DNA from: Acetobacter suratthaniensis
GTDB lineage: Bacteria; Pseudomonadota; Alphaproteobacteria; Acetobacterales; Acetobacteraceae
Direction of reading: 5' to 3'
Assembly (NCBI RefSeq): GCF_017377745.1
Contig: NZ_JAFVMG010000007.1
Location: forward strand, 62,001 to 126,000
DNA: 64,000 nucleotides
The notes below the pieces were generated by a model. It saw only the letters and a list, made by a program, of their open reading frames with translations. It ran no database searches and was not told where the DNA came from. A program made the translations under genes and the position numbers. Each line of letters opens with the position of its first letter. Positions within the stretch are counted from its first letter, which is position 1. Below, in pieces: positions 1 through 9,006 of this stretch.

Positions 1-864
1 GCCGGGCATGGCGATCAGGTCGGGTATGACAGTCTGGTGGGTGCGCTGACCGGACATTCCATCGACAAGAGCCACAGATTTACCGACTGGTCGGCCCGGC
101 CGCTTTCTCCCGCACAGCTGACTTATGCGGCGGGGGATGTAACCTGGCTGCGGGTTGTGTACGAGCGCCTGCACCGTAAGCTTGAGCAGGAGCAGCGCCT
201 GAGCTGGGTGGCGGCGGAAATGGCCGAGCTGGAAGAACCTTCAACCTTCCAGCCAGACCCGGAAAAACAGTGGGAGCGCCTGCGTGCGCGCACCAATAAC
301 CGGCGTATGCTCGGGGTGCTGCGTGCCGTAGCGGCCCTGCGTGAGCGGGAAGCCCAGCGGGTTAACGTGCCACGCCAGCGTCTGATCAAGGATGAAAGCC
401 TGCTCGAAATCGCGGCGACCACCCCGAACAGCACCGATGCGCTCGCCCGTGTGCGTGGCGTTGCACGCGGGCTGGCGGAAGGGCGCACGGGGCAGGCTCT
501 GCTGGAGGCAATCCGTCAGGCGCAAGCTCTGCCAGATGCGGAACTGCCGCGCCTGCCCAAAGGCCGTGGGCGTGATGCTGCGCGGCCTCCGGCTTCTCTT
601 GTGGCGTTGCTGAAAGTGCTGCTCAATGCCTGCTGCGAGGCACATGATGTTGCCCCGAAGCTGGTGGCCTCGCAGGAAGAGCTGGAAGCGCTGGCCCTTG
701 ACCCCGCACAGGCGCCAACCCTGCTGGGTGGCTGGCGTGGGCGTGTGTTTGGTGATGCCGCCCGTGCTTTGTGCGAAGGCCGTATGGCCCTGCGTGTGCA
801 GGATGGGCGGGTTATCAATGTCCCGTGTGAGGACGAAACCCTGTCTGAACCTGCCCTCGGTTAA
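1..864 (+). CDS. rnd: Ribonuclease D, C-terminal part (5' end outside window)
   Basis: The frame is open from base 1, so the gene starts upstream of the window. RNase D is a 3'-5' exoribonuclease that trims tRNA and other structured RNA 3' ends in the cytoplasm. Visible are the end of the DEDD exonuclease domain, including the last catalytic motif (LTYAAGDVTWL, Tyr and Asp of ExoIII), and then an HRDC-type helical domain (RMLGVLRAVAALRE through ALARVRGV). Only the N-terminal exonuclease motifs are missing, because of the window edge. The downstream kinase gene is convergent, 33 bp away. A short hairpin (851-870) overlaps the stop codon and has no T-tract. Confidence 0.93.
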   Translation, partial: AGHGDQVGYDSLVGALTGHSIDKSHRFTDWSARPLSPAQLTYAAGDVTWLRVVYERLHRKLEQEQRLSWVAAEMAELEEPSTFQPDPEKQWERLRARTNNRRMLGVLRAVAALREREAQRVNVPRQRLIKDESLLEIAATTPNSTDALARVRGVARGLAEGRTGQALLEAIRQAQALPDAELPRLPKGRGRDAARPPASLVALLKVLLNACCEAHDVAPKLVASQEELEALALDPAQAPTLLGGWRGRVFGDAARALCEGRMALRVQDGRVINVPCEDETLSEPALG

Positions 865-897
865 GGGCAGGCTCGGGACTGGGGAGAGCGCGGTCGC

Positions 898-1896
898 TCA
901 GAACCCCATTTCTGCCCACAGGTTGGACAGCGGACGCGCACCGTAGTGGGAAATGATTTCCGATGCCGCAACAGATGCCAGCCTGCCGCATTCAGGCAGG
1001 GTACGGCCTGCTGTCAGCCCGGCCATGAAGCCCGCCGCATAGGCATCGCCCGCGCCGGTGGTATCAACCACCTGAGTAGGAACGGGGTCTACTTTCGTAA
1101 ACGTGCCTTCGTGTACGACCACGCTGCCAAGGCCCGAACGGGTCAGAGCCGCAAAAGTGGTGTCCTGTGCGGTATGGCGGGCGGCGGTATCAAAATTTTC
1201 CGTTTCATACAGCGCGCAGATTTCATCTTCATTGGCGAACAGGATGTCCACATGCCCTTTGACCAGATCAAGGAAGGCAGCGCGGTGGCGGCCAACGCAG
1301 AAGGGGTCTGACAGGGAAAGGGCAACCTGCCGTCCGCTCTGATGGGCAATGGAGGCGGCCCGGCGGAATGCTTCCTGTGCGTGCGGGGGGTCGAACAGAT
1401 AGCCTTCAAGATACACAATGGAGGATGCGGCAATGACATCGGCCAGCACATCATCCGGTGTAAAACAGGTGCAGGCTCCCAGATAGGTGGCCATGGTGCG
1501 CTGGCCGTCAGGTGTAATCATGACAATGCAGCGCGCGGTTGGCAGGTTATCGAACAGCTGCGCATTTAGCGGTTCGGACGGGAAAGCCACGCCGTTGCTG
1601 TGCAGATCCTGACCGAACTTTGTTCCGGCTTCGTCCCGCGCAACCTTGCCTAGATAGGCTACGCGTGCGCCAAACTGTGCGGCCACAACGCAGCTATTGG
1701 CTACTGAACCGCCGCCCATGACCTGTTCCGGGGTCAGTGCCGCCTGCAGGGCATTCGCGCGTTCAGCGTCGATCAGGGTCATGCTGCCCGGTGTCAGGCC
1801 CTGTTTTTCAAGGAAAGCAAAATCGACCCGTGCGAGAATGTCTGTAATGGCGTTGCCAATACCCAGAATATCGTAACGAATGTCAGGATCGGTCAT
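898..1896 (-). CDS. PfkB-family sugar/nucleoside kinase (adenosine kinase type)
   Basis: Ribokinase/PfkB-fold kinase of the adenosine-kinase-like subgroup common in alphaproteobacteria, expected to phosphorylate a nucleoside or sugar with ATP. Family motifs are GNAITDILA near the N terminus, the GGGSVANS substrate/hinge motif and VVDTTGAGDAYAAG near the C terminus, which holds the catalytic Asp and anion hole. I start at the ATG of MTDPDIRYD. The frame can be extended seven codons upstream only to a TTG at 1917, and GAAGAAAAG lies at a plausible Shine-Dalgarno distance from the ATG. The exact substrate cannot be read from the sequence. Confidence 0.85.
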   Translation of the reverse strand: MTDPDIRYDILGIGNAITDILARVDFAFLEKQGLTPGSMTLIDAERANALQAALTPEQVMGGGSVANSCVVAAQFGARVAYLGKVARDEAGTKFGQDLHSNGVAFPSEPLNAQLFDNLPTARCIVMITPDGQRTMATYLGACTCFTPDDVLADVIAASSIVYLEGYLFDPPHAQEAFRRAASIAHQSGRQVALSLSDPFCVGRHRAAFLDLVKGHVDILFANEDEICALYETENFDTAARHTAQDTTFAALTRSGLGSVVVHEGTFTKVDPVPTQVVDTTGAGDAYAAGFMAGLTAGRTLPECGRLASVAASEIISHYGARPLSNLWAEMGF

Positions 1897-2098
1897 TTTG
1901 TTAAAACTTTTCTTCAAAAATGGATAAGTCTGGCTGTTTGGCTAGCCCGCCGCCATAAAAAGGGCAACAGTTGGGGCTACGCAAAGTTTGCCCAACGGTT
2001 ATCGGCTCGTATAGACTCGCGCCCGACCCGGATGGGCAATGTATGTGCGGACGAACGCCGCCCGGTAAGGCGGGCGGCCTAACGGCAGGGGGACATTC

Positions 2099-2806
2099 TT
2101 GTTCAGACGACGCAAGACTGAAGAAAGCAAACCACCGGAAAAGCCCGCACAGACCGGCGCGCAGGCGCCGCGAGATGCGGCCGGAGCCTCTTCTGGTGCT
2201 CCGTTTTCTTCCATTCCAGGACGCCCCTCCCTTTCTCAGGCGGGTGTTTCCGGCTCCAATCATGATAATACAAAGGAGGCCCCCGCAATGGGTCGTGCGC
2301 CACTTCCTTCCGGTTCCCCTCTGCCCGCAGGGGCTGGTATTCCGCCGATCCCCGGTGGTGGCGCGCGTGGCGGCCTGCCGTCCCAGCTTGCCGGGCGCAA
2401 GGATGCAGCCGAGCAGCGCACCCTTGTTGTCGGGCGCGGGATCAGCGTGCAGGGTTCCGTTCAGGATGCCGAGCGCCTTGTGGTGGAAGGCACCGTTGAA
2501 TCCAGCATGATCAACGCGACCGAGCTGGTTGTCATGCCCGGCGGTCTGTTCCGTGGTGGCGTGGAAGTCGAAACGGCTGAAATTTCCGGCACGGTCGATG
2601 GTTCGCTGGTTGTGCGGGGCAGCCTGACGGTGCGCGGCACCGGGCGCCTTCTGGGCAAGGCCTCGTGCTACCGCCTGAAGGTGGAAGACGGTGGCCAGAT
2701 CAGCGGTCAGCTTGAAATGCTGCCCGAAAACAGCGGGGCGAAGGCCTCTGCCCCGGCGACACTTGCCTCGGCTTCGGCTGCTTCTGAGACCCCGTCTCAG
2801 AGCTGA
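2099..2806 (+). CDS. Bactofilin (polymer-forming cytoskeletal protein)
   Basis: Bactofilins form beta-helical filaments that organise cell-wall enzymes, stalks or cell shape. The core (about residues 100-205, from RTLVVGRGISVQGSV to GGQISGQLEML) shows the regular beta-helix pattern of short V/I/G-rich rungs. It is flanked by a Pro/Gly-rich N terminus and an Ala/Ser-rich tail. The start is uncertain. TTG at 2099 gives MFRRRK, a typical bactofilin N terminus, with GGGGGA upstream. An ATG at 2288 has a near-perfect AAAGGAGG 8 nt away and would give a 172-residue form. Both may be used. A bidirectional terminator follows. Confidence 0.87.
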   Translation: MFRRRKTEESKPPEKPAQTGAQAPRDAAGASSGAPFSSIPGRPSLSQAGVSGSNHDNTKEAPAMGRAPLPSGSPLPAGAGIPPIPGGGARGGLPSQLAGRKDAAEQRTLVVGRGISVQGSVQDAERLVVEGTVESSMINATELVVMPGGLFRGGVEVETAEISGTVDGSLVVRGSLTVRGTGRLLGKASCYRLKVEDGGQISGQLEMLPENSGAKASAPATLASASAASETPSQS

Positions 2807-2812
2807 AAACGC

Positions 2813-2855
2813 AAAAAGGCTGGCCCGTGGTATTATTCCGGGCCAGCCTTTCTGG
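2813..2855. terminator. Bidirectional intrinsic terminator between bactofilin gene and gcrA
   Basis: Perfect 13-bp stem AAAGGCTGGCCCG (2815-2827) with CGGGCCAGCCTTT (2839-2851) around an 11-nt AT-rich loop. A-runs and T-runs on the two sides let it work for both convergent genes. Confidence 0.85.
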
Positions 2856-2881
2856 TTTGAACGCGATCAGGCCTGAGTGGA

Positions 2882-3478
2882 TCAGGCCATGGTATCGCGG
2901 CGGTCGCGTAGCCTGACATATGCGATCTGGGCATGTTCCTCGCAGTAAGGCTTGCCCGGCAACGGTGTTGCTCCACAAAAATGAAAGCCCGGTGTGCCGG
3001 GGTCACCGATCGGCCAGCAGCAGGCAGGGCCGCGGCGCTTCTGCGGCTCGGGGTCTGATACGCTGCGGAACGTGGGCTTGGGTTTGGCTGCCGGTTTGGG
3101 GGCTGCCTTTTCCTTGCGTTCGACGGTTTCAGCCGGTGCGGCTACTGCTGCCGGGCTGGGGCGTGCGGCAGGCGGCGCGGGCGGCGGCGCAGACTGGGCC
3201 ACCACGGGAGCCGGAGCCGCCTCACGCGGGGCAGAGGCTGCTGGCTGGGGGGCTGCTTCCGCAGCGGGTGTGGCCGGTTTTTCGGCTTTTTCCGCAGCAG
3301 CAACCTTGGGTTTACCATCACGGCGAATGGGCGAAGGACGCGGGGGCAGGCCCAGCCGGTGCGCCTTACCCACAACGGCGTTCTTCGTAATGGAGAGGCG
3401 GCGACCTATTTCCGCCGTCGAAAGACCTTCACCCCATAGCTCTTTGAGCTGGGCGATTATTTCGTCGGTCCACTCCAT
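2882..3478 (-). CDS. gcrA: GcrA cell-cycle transcriptional regulator
   Basis: GcrA binds methylated GANTC promoters together with sigma-70 RNA polymerase and is a hallmark of alphaproteobacteria. The N terminus (residues 1-45, MEWTDEIIAQLKELW and STAEIGRRLSITKNAVVGK) is the conserved helix-turn-helix. A long Ala/Pro-rich linker (about 50-130) leads to the conserved C-terminal segment CCWPIGDPGTPGFHFCG followed by KPYCEEHA, the part that contacts sigma-70. At 198 residues it is within the family range. The linker is strongly low-complexity. Confidence 0.95.
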   Translation of the reverse strand: MEWTDEIIAQLKELWGEGLSTAEIGRRLSITKNAVVGKAHRLGLPPRPSPIRRDGKPKVAAAEKAEKPATPAAEAAPQPAASAPREAAPAPVVAQSAPPPAPPAARPSPAAVAAPAETVERKEKAAPKPAAKPKPTFRSVSDPEPQKRRGPACCWPIGDPGTPGFHFCGATPLPGKPYCEEHAQIAYVRLRDRRDTMA

Positions 3479-3598
3479 TCCCTGTACACCTTTTCGACCA
3501 TTGATGACCTAAGCAGCGCAACAGATGCAGCGCGAAGCCATCCATCTTAGGGGGATGGGGGCGGCGGCTCAAGCAGAAAGCCTGAAAGAAGGCATTGT

Positions 3599-4453
3599 TC
3601 AGTCTGCTTTTCCTGCTGAGGTGCAGTCTGGCGTCGGGGATGTGGCGCGTTCGGGCACGATCAGGGCAATCCGGCTTTGCACCTGTTCGAGCAGGGTGCG
3701 GGCGGTTTCCTGCTCTTCAGCCGAGGGGTTGTGGGGGTGTGTGGCATCATGTGGGGGCAGGGTGATCATTGTGCTCAGGCTGCGCTCCATCGCCAGAAGA
3801 ATATCGGATGTGGCGTGGGGCTGGGCCTGTGTCCACCAGTGTAGGGCTTCTTGCCATGCGCCCTGCTGGGTCAGCACGGTGGCGTGGTTATGGCAGCCCC
3901 GATAGTCGCCGCCTTCGGCCGAGGCGCGATACAGGGCGCGCGCCCGCTCAGGGTCAGGTGGGACTGTCCAGCCTTCCTCGTAAAAGCGGGCGAGAATATT
4001 CATGGATTTGGCATGGCCGTTCTGCGCGGCTTTGGCGAACAGCGCGAACGCCCGGGGCAGGTTCTGCGGCATGCCCAGTCCGCGCATGGTCAGGATGCCG
4101 AGATTGTAACGCCCCCATTCATCGTTCTGTTCAGCCGCGCGGGCGTAGTAGATGGCGGCTTGTTCGAAGCTTTTGGGTACGCCCCAGCCAAAATGATGGC
4201 ACCGCCCCAGCATGTTGGAAGCGGGGCCATACCCGGCATCGGCGGCCATAGTGAACCAGATGATGGCCTGCGCGTGATCTGGCGGTAAAAAGGTGCTTTT
4301 GAGGAGCGCCTTGCCCCATAGAACCTGATCGAGATGGTGCCCCCGGCAAGCCCGCTCGTAAATGGCCTGCATGGAGTCAGGCAGGACGAGGGGCTGCGTC
4401 AGTGCCTTGCGGCGCTTGCGGGCAAACAGGCGGGAGAAAAAGGAGCGGGACAT
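3599..4453 (-). CDS. Sel1-repeat (TPR-like) protein
   Basis: 284 residues made largely of Sel1-like repeats: AIIWFTMAADAGYGPASNMLG, then AAIYYARAAEQNDEWGRYNLG, then AFALFAKAAQNGHAKSMNILA, then ARALYRASAEGGDYRGCHNHA, each about 36 residues apart. Such alpha-solenoids are protein-protein interaction scaffolds. The N terminus is basic (RLFARKRRK) and has no convincing signal peptide. No catalytic domain is visible. It stands alone downstream of the siderophore receptor on the same strand, separated by a strong hairpin, so it is probably its own transcription unit. The specific role is unknown. Confidence 0.8.
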   Translation of the reverse strand: MSRSFFSRLFARKRRKALTQPLVLPDSMQAIYERACRGHHLDQVLWGKALLKSTFLPPDHAQAIIWFTMAADAGYGPASNMLGRCHHFGWGVPKSFEQAAIYYARAAEQNDEWGRYNLGILTMRGLGMPQNLPRAFALFAKAAQNGHAKSMNILARFYEEGWTVPPDPERARALYRASAEGGDYRGCHNHATVLTQQGAWQEALHWWTQAQPHATSDILLAMERSLSTMITLPPHDATHPHNPSAEEQETARTLLEQVQSRIALIVPERATSPTPDCTSAGKAD

Positions 4454-4470
4454 TGCAGGGCTTTGTCAGG

Positions 4471-4498
4471 CGGAGCCAGCCTGTGGGGGCTGGCTCCG
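4471..4498. terminator. Strong hairpin after the siderophore receptor gene
   Basis: Perfect 11-bp inverted repeat CGGAGCCAGCC/GGCTGGCTCCG with a 6-nt loop, 18 bp past the stop of the TonB receptor gene. There is no clear T-tract, so it could be a terminator or an mRNA-stabilising hairpin. Confidence 0.6.
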
Positions 4499-4516
4499 TA
4501 ATCGCGGGTCTGTGGC

Positions 4517-6922
4517 TCAGTAATCAGCCGACAGGTTGAACAGGAACGCCCGGCCGATGGACGGCGTGACACGGTCGCTGAACAGGTTGCTGTAGTTCAG
4601 GCGGTTGGCCAGATTGTAGCCGTTCATGGCGATTTTCCAGTGGTTGTCGAAACGGTGCGAGATCACGCTGTCGAATTCCACATTGGCGGGCACGCGGCCA
4701 GAGTTGCTTGCGTCCACGAACACCCCTTCACGCCATGTCATGCCGCCACCGATGAGCAGGTTGTAAGCGCTGGAGGGGGCAATTTCGTATGTTGTCCACA
4801 CCGTGGCCTGATTGCGCGGCACATACTGGAGCTGCTTGCCAATATCTGCTGCGGCACCACCGGTTGTGATGCTGTCGTAGCGGGCATAGGTCGCAATCAT
4901 ATTCCAGTTCCGCAGGATCTGGCCCGATACGCTCAGTTCCAGCCCCTGATTACGCTGAGAGTCGCCGGAGGTAAGAATTTGGCCAGGATTTGAAGAATCC
5001 TGCATGGTCGCGTTGCTTTTTTCCAGACGGAACACCGAGGCCGTGAAACCGATACGGTCATGGAAAGCCGAGTATTTCGCGCCCAGTTCATACAGTCGGC
5101 TGCGTTCGGGTTTGAAGTTCTGGTTTGTGGTCGTCAGAGGTTCGGAACTGTTGGTGACATACAGGCCCAACGGCGTGGTGGATTCAGACCATGTGAAATA
5201 CACCATAGCGTGGTCGTTAGGCGTGTACATCAGGCTGACATTCGGGTTGATGGTGTCCTGTGTCTGGCCCATGTATTTGTCGGCACCTTCTCCGCCGGTC
5301 ATGCTGTAATGACTGATCCAGTGATCCCAGCGGAACCCGGCGCGGATGGAGAACCACGGTGCAACCCATGCCTGTTCAGACAGGAACAGACCGATATCGG
5401 TGGCATCACCCTTTTTCCAGAGTTTCTGGCCCGCCGTTTTGGTGTTGACCAGATGGCCGGGGGCGCTAGAGCCATCAACCACGGCCAGACCGGGCACGTA
5501 GGAAGAAGGGTTCAGCAGGTTGACGTATTGCCGGGCGGTGGGGTTGTTGTAGGCGTAATTCTTGCGCTGATCATCGACATGCATAATGTCCAGACCGCCG
5601 AGCATCTGATGGCGCACGCTGCCGGTATTGAACTTGGCAATGGCTGACAGCACGTTCTGCACCGACCAGTCATCCTGCTGGTAAGGATTGGGGCCGAAAA
5701 CACCGCCAGTGCGTGAGAGCTTGGCTGCCGCAGCGTTGCCGCCGAAAAAGTCACTATTACAGTTGTAAGATGCGCCGTTACTCAGCTGGCCGTTTTTATC
5801 CAGCAGCTTTTTGCTGCTGCACCCCACACCCGAAGCGGAGAAATATCGGCTATAAAGGCCACCACGAGTATCGTTGGAAACGGTGATGAAGCGGTTGGCC
5901 TCCCATTGCAGGCGGCCGGTCAGCATGTCTACGGTCGAATTATCGGCATCAAGCGTAGTGCCATACCAGTTGGTGCGGTTTACGCCATATTCTGTAGCCG
6001 GTGCACTGTAAGCGGCCTTGGGGTCCTTGACCATCGGCACGCCGTAATCGGGTAGGCGGTTATCGGTCTGGTGGAAATATTCAACGGTATAATTAAGCTT
6101 TTTTCCAAGTCCGAAAGTAATGGACGGCGCAATGCCCCAGCGGTGCGAATAGACGGCATTGCGGCCGATCATGTCATTTTCATTGCCCATGCCGGTTATA
6201 CGGAAAGCAATGGTGTCGGTAATCTTGTGGTTGATGTCGAGCGTGCCGCGATAATAATTGCCGCTCCCACCTGAGAACGAAGCCCGGTAATGATCCTTGG
6301 CCGTGGGGGTTTTGGTGACGACGTTGATCGCGCCCCCCGTAGTGCCGTTGCCAAATACCTGTGAGGACGGGCCTTTGATCACTACCACGCGCTCATAATC
6401 GAAGCTGTCGCGGGTATAGACGCCAAAATCGCGCAGACCGTTTTCGTAAATATCATTCTGTGCGGCAAAGCCACGGATCAGGAACTGGTCGCCCGCCATG
6501 CCACCTTCGCCCTCACCCACGGAGGCGGTAATGCCGGGCACGTTCTTCAGGGCTTCATCAAGCGATTTCACGTTCTGCTGCTGCATGACAATCTGCGGCA
6601 CCACATCGATGGTCTGTGGTGTGTGCAGCACGTCATCAGGCATGCGGCTCAGGCCGATGGGGGTATGCAGCGTGTTCATGGGGGAGGCGGTTACAACCCA
6701 TTCCTCCACCTGCGACCCATCCTTGCGGGTGGTGGTCTTGGGGCCGTGACCACCGGCATTGGACAGGTTGGAACTGGCCTGCGTGCTGGTATCGGCAACG
6801 GTGTTCTTTTTGGCGGCGGCAGGCTGCTCATCGGCGAAGGCGGACCATGCGTGACACCCGAGGGCCAGCCCTACGGCCAATGGGGTTTTATGCAAATGGG
6901 CGTTCAGTCGTGAGACAGCCAT
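4517..6922 (-). CDS. TonB-dependent siderophore receptor
   Basis: Outer-membrane gated channel for ferric siderophore uptake driven by TonB. About 800 residues: a signal peptide (VGLALGCHAWSAFA-DE), a plug domain starting near TPQTIDVVPQIVMQQQ and containing the conserved DQFLIRGF and VIKGPSSQVFGNGTTGGAINVVTKTP segments, and a 22-strand barrel ending in an aromatic residue (FLFNLSADY). The hydroxamate class (FhuA/FcuA-like) is plausible, but the ligand is not readable. I use the second ATG (MAVSRLN), which has GGAA about 9 nt upstream. The first ATG at 6937 has no ribosome-binding site. A Fur box lies directly upstream, so iron repression is expected. Confidence 0.92.
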   Translation of the reverse strand: MAVSRLNAHLHKTPLAVGLALGCHAWSAFADEQPAAAKKNTVADTSTQASSNLSNAGGHGPKTTTRKDGSQVEEWVVTASPMNTLHTPIGLSRMPDDVLHTPQTIDVVPQIVMQQQNVKSLDEALKNVPGITASVGEGEGGMAGDQFLIRGFAAQNDIYENGLRDFGVYTRDSFDYERVVVIKGPSSQVFGNGTTGGAINVVTKTPTAKDHYRASFSGGSGNYYRGTLDINHKITDTIAFRITGMGNENDMIGRNAVYSHRWGIAPSITFGLGKKLNYTVEYFHQTDNRLPDYGVPMVKDPKAAYSAPATEYGVNRTNWYGTTLDADNSTVDMLTGRLQWEANRFITVSNDTRGGLYSRYFSASGVGCSSKKLLDKNGQLSNGASYNCNSDFFGGNAAAAKLSRTGGVFGPNPYQQDDWSVQNVLSAIAKFNTGSVRHQMLGGLDIMHVDDQRKNYAYNNPTARQYVNLLNPSSYVPGLAVVDGSSAPGHLVNTKTAGQKLWKKGDATDIGLFLSEQAWVAPWFSIRAGFRWDHWISHYSMTGGEGADKYMGQTQDTINPNVSLMYTPNDHAMVYFTWSESTTPLGLYVTNSSEPLTTTNQNFKPERSRLYELGAKYSAFHDRIGFTASVFRLEKSNATMQDSSNPGQILTSGDSQRNQGLELSVSGQILRNWNMIATYARYDSITTGGAAADIGKQLQYVPRNQATVWTTYEIAPSSAYNLLIGGGMTWREGVFVDASNSGRVPANVEFDSVISHRFDNHWKIAMNGYNLANRLNYSNLFSDRVTPSIGRAFLFNLSADY

Positions 6923-6939
6923 AATGAGGGGTTCCATTC

Positions 6940-6958
6940 AAATATGATAATCATTCTC
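6940..6958. promoter_or_regulatory. Fur box upstream of siderophore receptor
   Basis: The stretch centred on TGATAATCATTCTC matches the 19-bp Fur consensus at 15 of 19 positions, with the second half nearly perfect. It lies just upstream of the receptor start codons, as expected for iron repression. Confidence 0.75.
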
Positions 6959-6964
6959 ACTCAT

Positions 6965-7329
6965 GGCGATAGAAGCACTAGGAATGATTCGCAATAACGA
7001 GTGGGGCGAAAAAAGCCATCAGAAGGCCGTATTGATAGGAACTGTTGCCTATCAGACACGTTGAACCCGATCGTGCCGAGCAGATGCCATAAAGCGCCGT
7101 TTTGTGGCGCTCTGCCCGCCGGGGTAGGGATTCCCGTTGCGGGCCGGGGGCTGTGTGCTAAGATCAAGCCTGAAGGCGATTGGGTCGGTGGTCGTATGGC
7201 TCTTTGGGAAAGACATATCATACGCAAATAAAAGAAAATTTTGGCGGTTCCACAGGTGTCTGTTTTCGGAATGCGAAAGTGCCTTCACTTTCACTACGGC
7301 GTGGAGCTTTGCGAGGCATACCAGATATT
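6965..7329. other. Divergent intergenic region, siderophore receptor / diguanylate cyclase
   Basis: About 365 bp between divergent genes. Apart from the Fur box at its edge I see one small dyad (AGCGCC/GGCGCT around 7093-7112) and AT-rich stretches near 7215-7245 that could hold promoters. Reading frames here show no conserved protein signal. The cyclase frame is open upstream to about 7180 but is not convincing as protein. Confidence 0.5.
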
Positions 7330-8706
7330 ATGGATAAGAATTTCATCTATCTTACGCCGCAGGAACAATGGCGTGACATTATTTTGCAGACACCACAGGA
7401 TGAACGCGAACATGTCCGGCGACAGGTCGAGGTGCAGGGGCAGGCCTGTGTGGCGTTCTTTTGCGAAGCGCTGCTTCAGCATGCCGATGTGGCGGATTTT
7501 CTGGAAAAGGACAGTATCCAGAAATCGCTCAAGCGCAGCCTGTATTACTATCTGGTAACCCTGTTTTCCGCCACGCCCGATCATGTGTCCCGCCTGTGCA
7601 AGATACAGATGCGGCTGGGGGCCAGTTATGCCCGTCTGGAAATACCGACCCATATCGTCGCATATGGCTTCTATATTCTGAAAAAGCAGATTCTCGGGCT
7701 GTTCACACAGGACGATGTGGGCAGCTTTGATCGTTCAGGACTGATCCTGTACGCCGGGGGCATGATGGACTTCGCGTTTAAGTTCATTATGCGTTCCTAT
7801 GAAAAAAGCTTTCGCAAAATGGTCGAGGATAATGAGGCGCTGCGCCTTGTTTCTATCGGGCAGGATCTGAGTTTTGAAAAAGAGACGCAGGCACGGACGT
7901 TTTTTTCATGGTGCATGCAAACCATGCGCGCCCTGTGCGAAAACAGTTTTGATGATCTCGAAAATCTGGAAGATTCTGATTTCGGCCTGTGGTTTACCCA
8001 TAAGGGACGCAACCTGTTTAATGGCCGTTCCGAGTTTATGCAGATTCAGCGCGAGATCGAATCTCTCGATACGCAGCTCCATGCCATCCGGCAGGACGGG
8101 TCTGTGCCGGAGCGATTTGTTGCGTCTCTGCATAGGAGTATTCGTAAAATCGTTTTCCTTATGGAAAGTATTTTCCATAATATCGAGCAGATAGAGACCG
8201 GGCGCGACCCGCTGACAAAAGTGCTCAATCGCCGGTTTCTCGATGTGGTGGTGCAGAACGAAATCTCCTTTGCGCTGTCCAAGAACAAGCATTTCAGTAT
8301 CGCGCTGTTTGATATTGATAATTTCAAATCGATCAACGATACGTTCGGGCATCTGGCCGGGGATGAAATCCTGTGCTTTGTGGCTAATACGATTACCTCG
8401 TCCCTACGGGTGAATGATTACGTTTTCCGTTATGGAGGCGAGGAGTTTCTGATTGTTCTGACAGAAACTGACACCGAGGCCGCGCGTAAATGTGCGGAGC
8501 GCATTCGTCTGGCTATCTGTGGCCAGCCCGTAACCCTGCGTTCCGAACAGCAGGTAAGCGTCAGTGTCTCGGGCGGGCTGACAAGCCTGCATGGGCAGAC
8601 CAATGTCCGCACCTTGATCAACCGGGCGGATCAGGCGCTCTACACGGCCAAGGCGCAGGGGCGTAACCGCATTGTTGTCGGGCATATGCCGCAGAGTGTG
8701 GCGTAA
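7330..8706 (+). CDS. Globin-coupled diguanylate cyclase (DosC-like) with altered heme ligands
   Basis: 458 residues in the order globin-sensor domain (about 1-155), middle helical domain and C-terminal GGDEF domain. The layout and many stretches resemble E. coli DosC (ARLEIPTHIVAYGFYILKK versus its ARIGIPVEIVEMGFRVLKK; FGLWFTHKGR; DPLTKVLNRRFL). The cyclase has an intact GGEEF active site (residues 369-373) and an upstream RxxD inhibitory site (RVND), so it should make c-di-GMP from two GTP. The position of the proximal heme His (DosC His98) is Tyr100 here, and the distal Tyr looks replaced by Phe, so O2 sensing through heme is doubtful. The ATG at 7330 is chosen because the upstream extension has no homology. 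Confidence 0.88.
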   Translation: MDKNFIYLTPQEQWRDIILQTPQDEREHVRRQVEVQGQACVAFFCEALLQHADVADFLEKDSIQKSLKRSLYYYLVTLFSATPDHVSRLCKIQMRLGASYARLEIPTHIVAYGFYILKKQILGLFTQDDVGSFDRSGLILYAGGMMDFAFKFIMRSYEKSFRKMVEDNEALRLVSIGQDLSFEKETQARTFFSWCMQTMRALCENSFDDLENLEDSDFGLWFTHKGRNLFNGRSEFMQIQREIESLDTQLHAIRQDGSVPERFVASLHRSIRKIVFLMESIFHNIEQIETGRDPLTKVLNRRFLDVVVQNEISFALSKNKHFSIALFDIDNFKSINDTFGHLAGDEILCFVANTITSSLRVNDYVFRYGGEEFLIVLTETDTEAARKCAERIRLAICGQPVTLRSEQQVSVSVSGGLTSLHGQTNVRTLINRADQALYTAKAQGRNRIVVGHMPQSVA

Positions 8707-9006
8707 CCTTTCGCAAGGGGTGGGCCTTGTGTCTGCTTGGTCTGCCCCGTTATGCACGGCATGGCTGCACTGTCTCATTGGTGGGCTTGATTACCGGCCG
8801 TGTTTTTTCCAGTCGGTTCCGCATTGTATGGTTGCTTGACACATTGTCCGATGGCAGAATAGAACCCCGTTCTTCAGTCGAATGAGCGACATCGTTTAAG
8901 ATTTCTTTAAGATTTTTCAGACCGCAGCCCGCTCTGGTCCCTTGCGTGGGTGGGAGACTTTTTCGCCTCGGTGCCGAAAAAGGGCGGTATCCAAGGATAG
9001 CGAGCA
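8707..9006. other. Intergenic region between cyclase and HD-GYP genes
   Basis: About 300 bp without a credible gene. It contains a TTGACA-like hexamer near 8836, a duplicated TTTAAGATTT (about 8895-8918) and a Shine-Dalgarno AAGGA before the HD-GYP start. The HD-GYP gene probably has its own promoter here. Confidence 0.4.
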
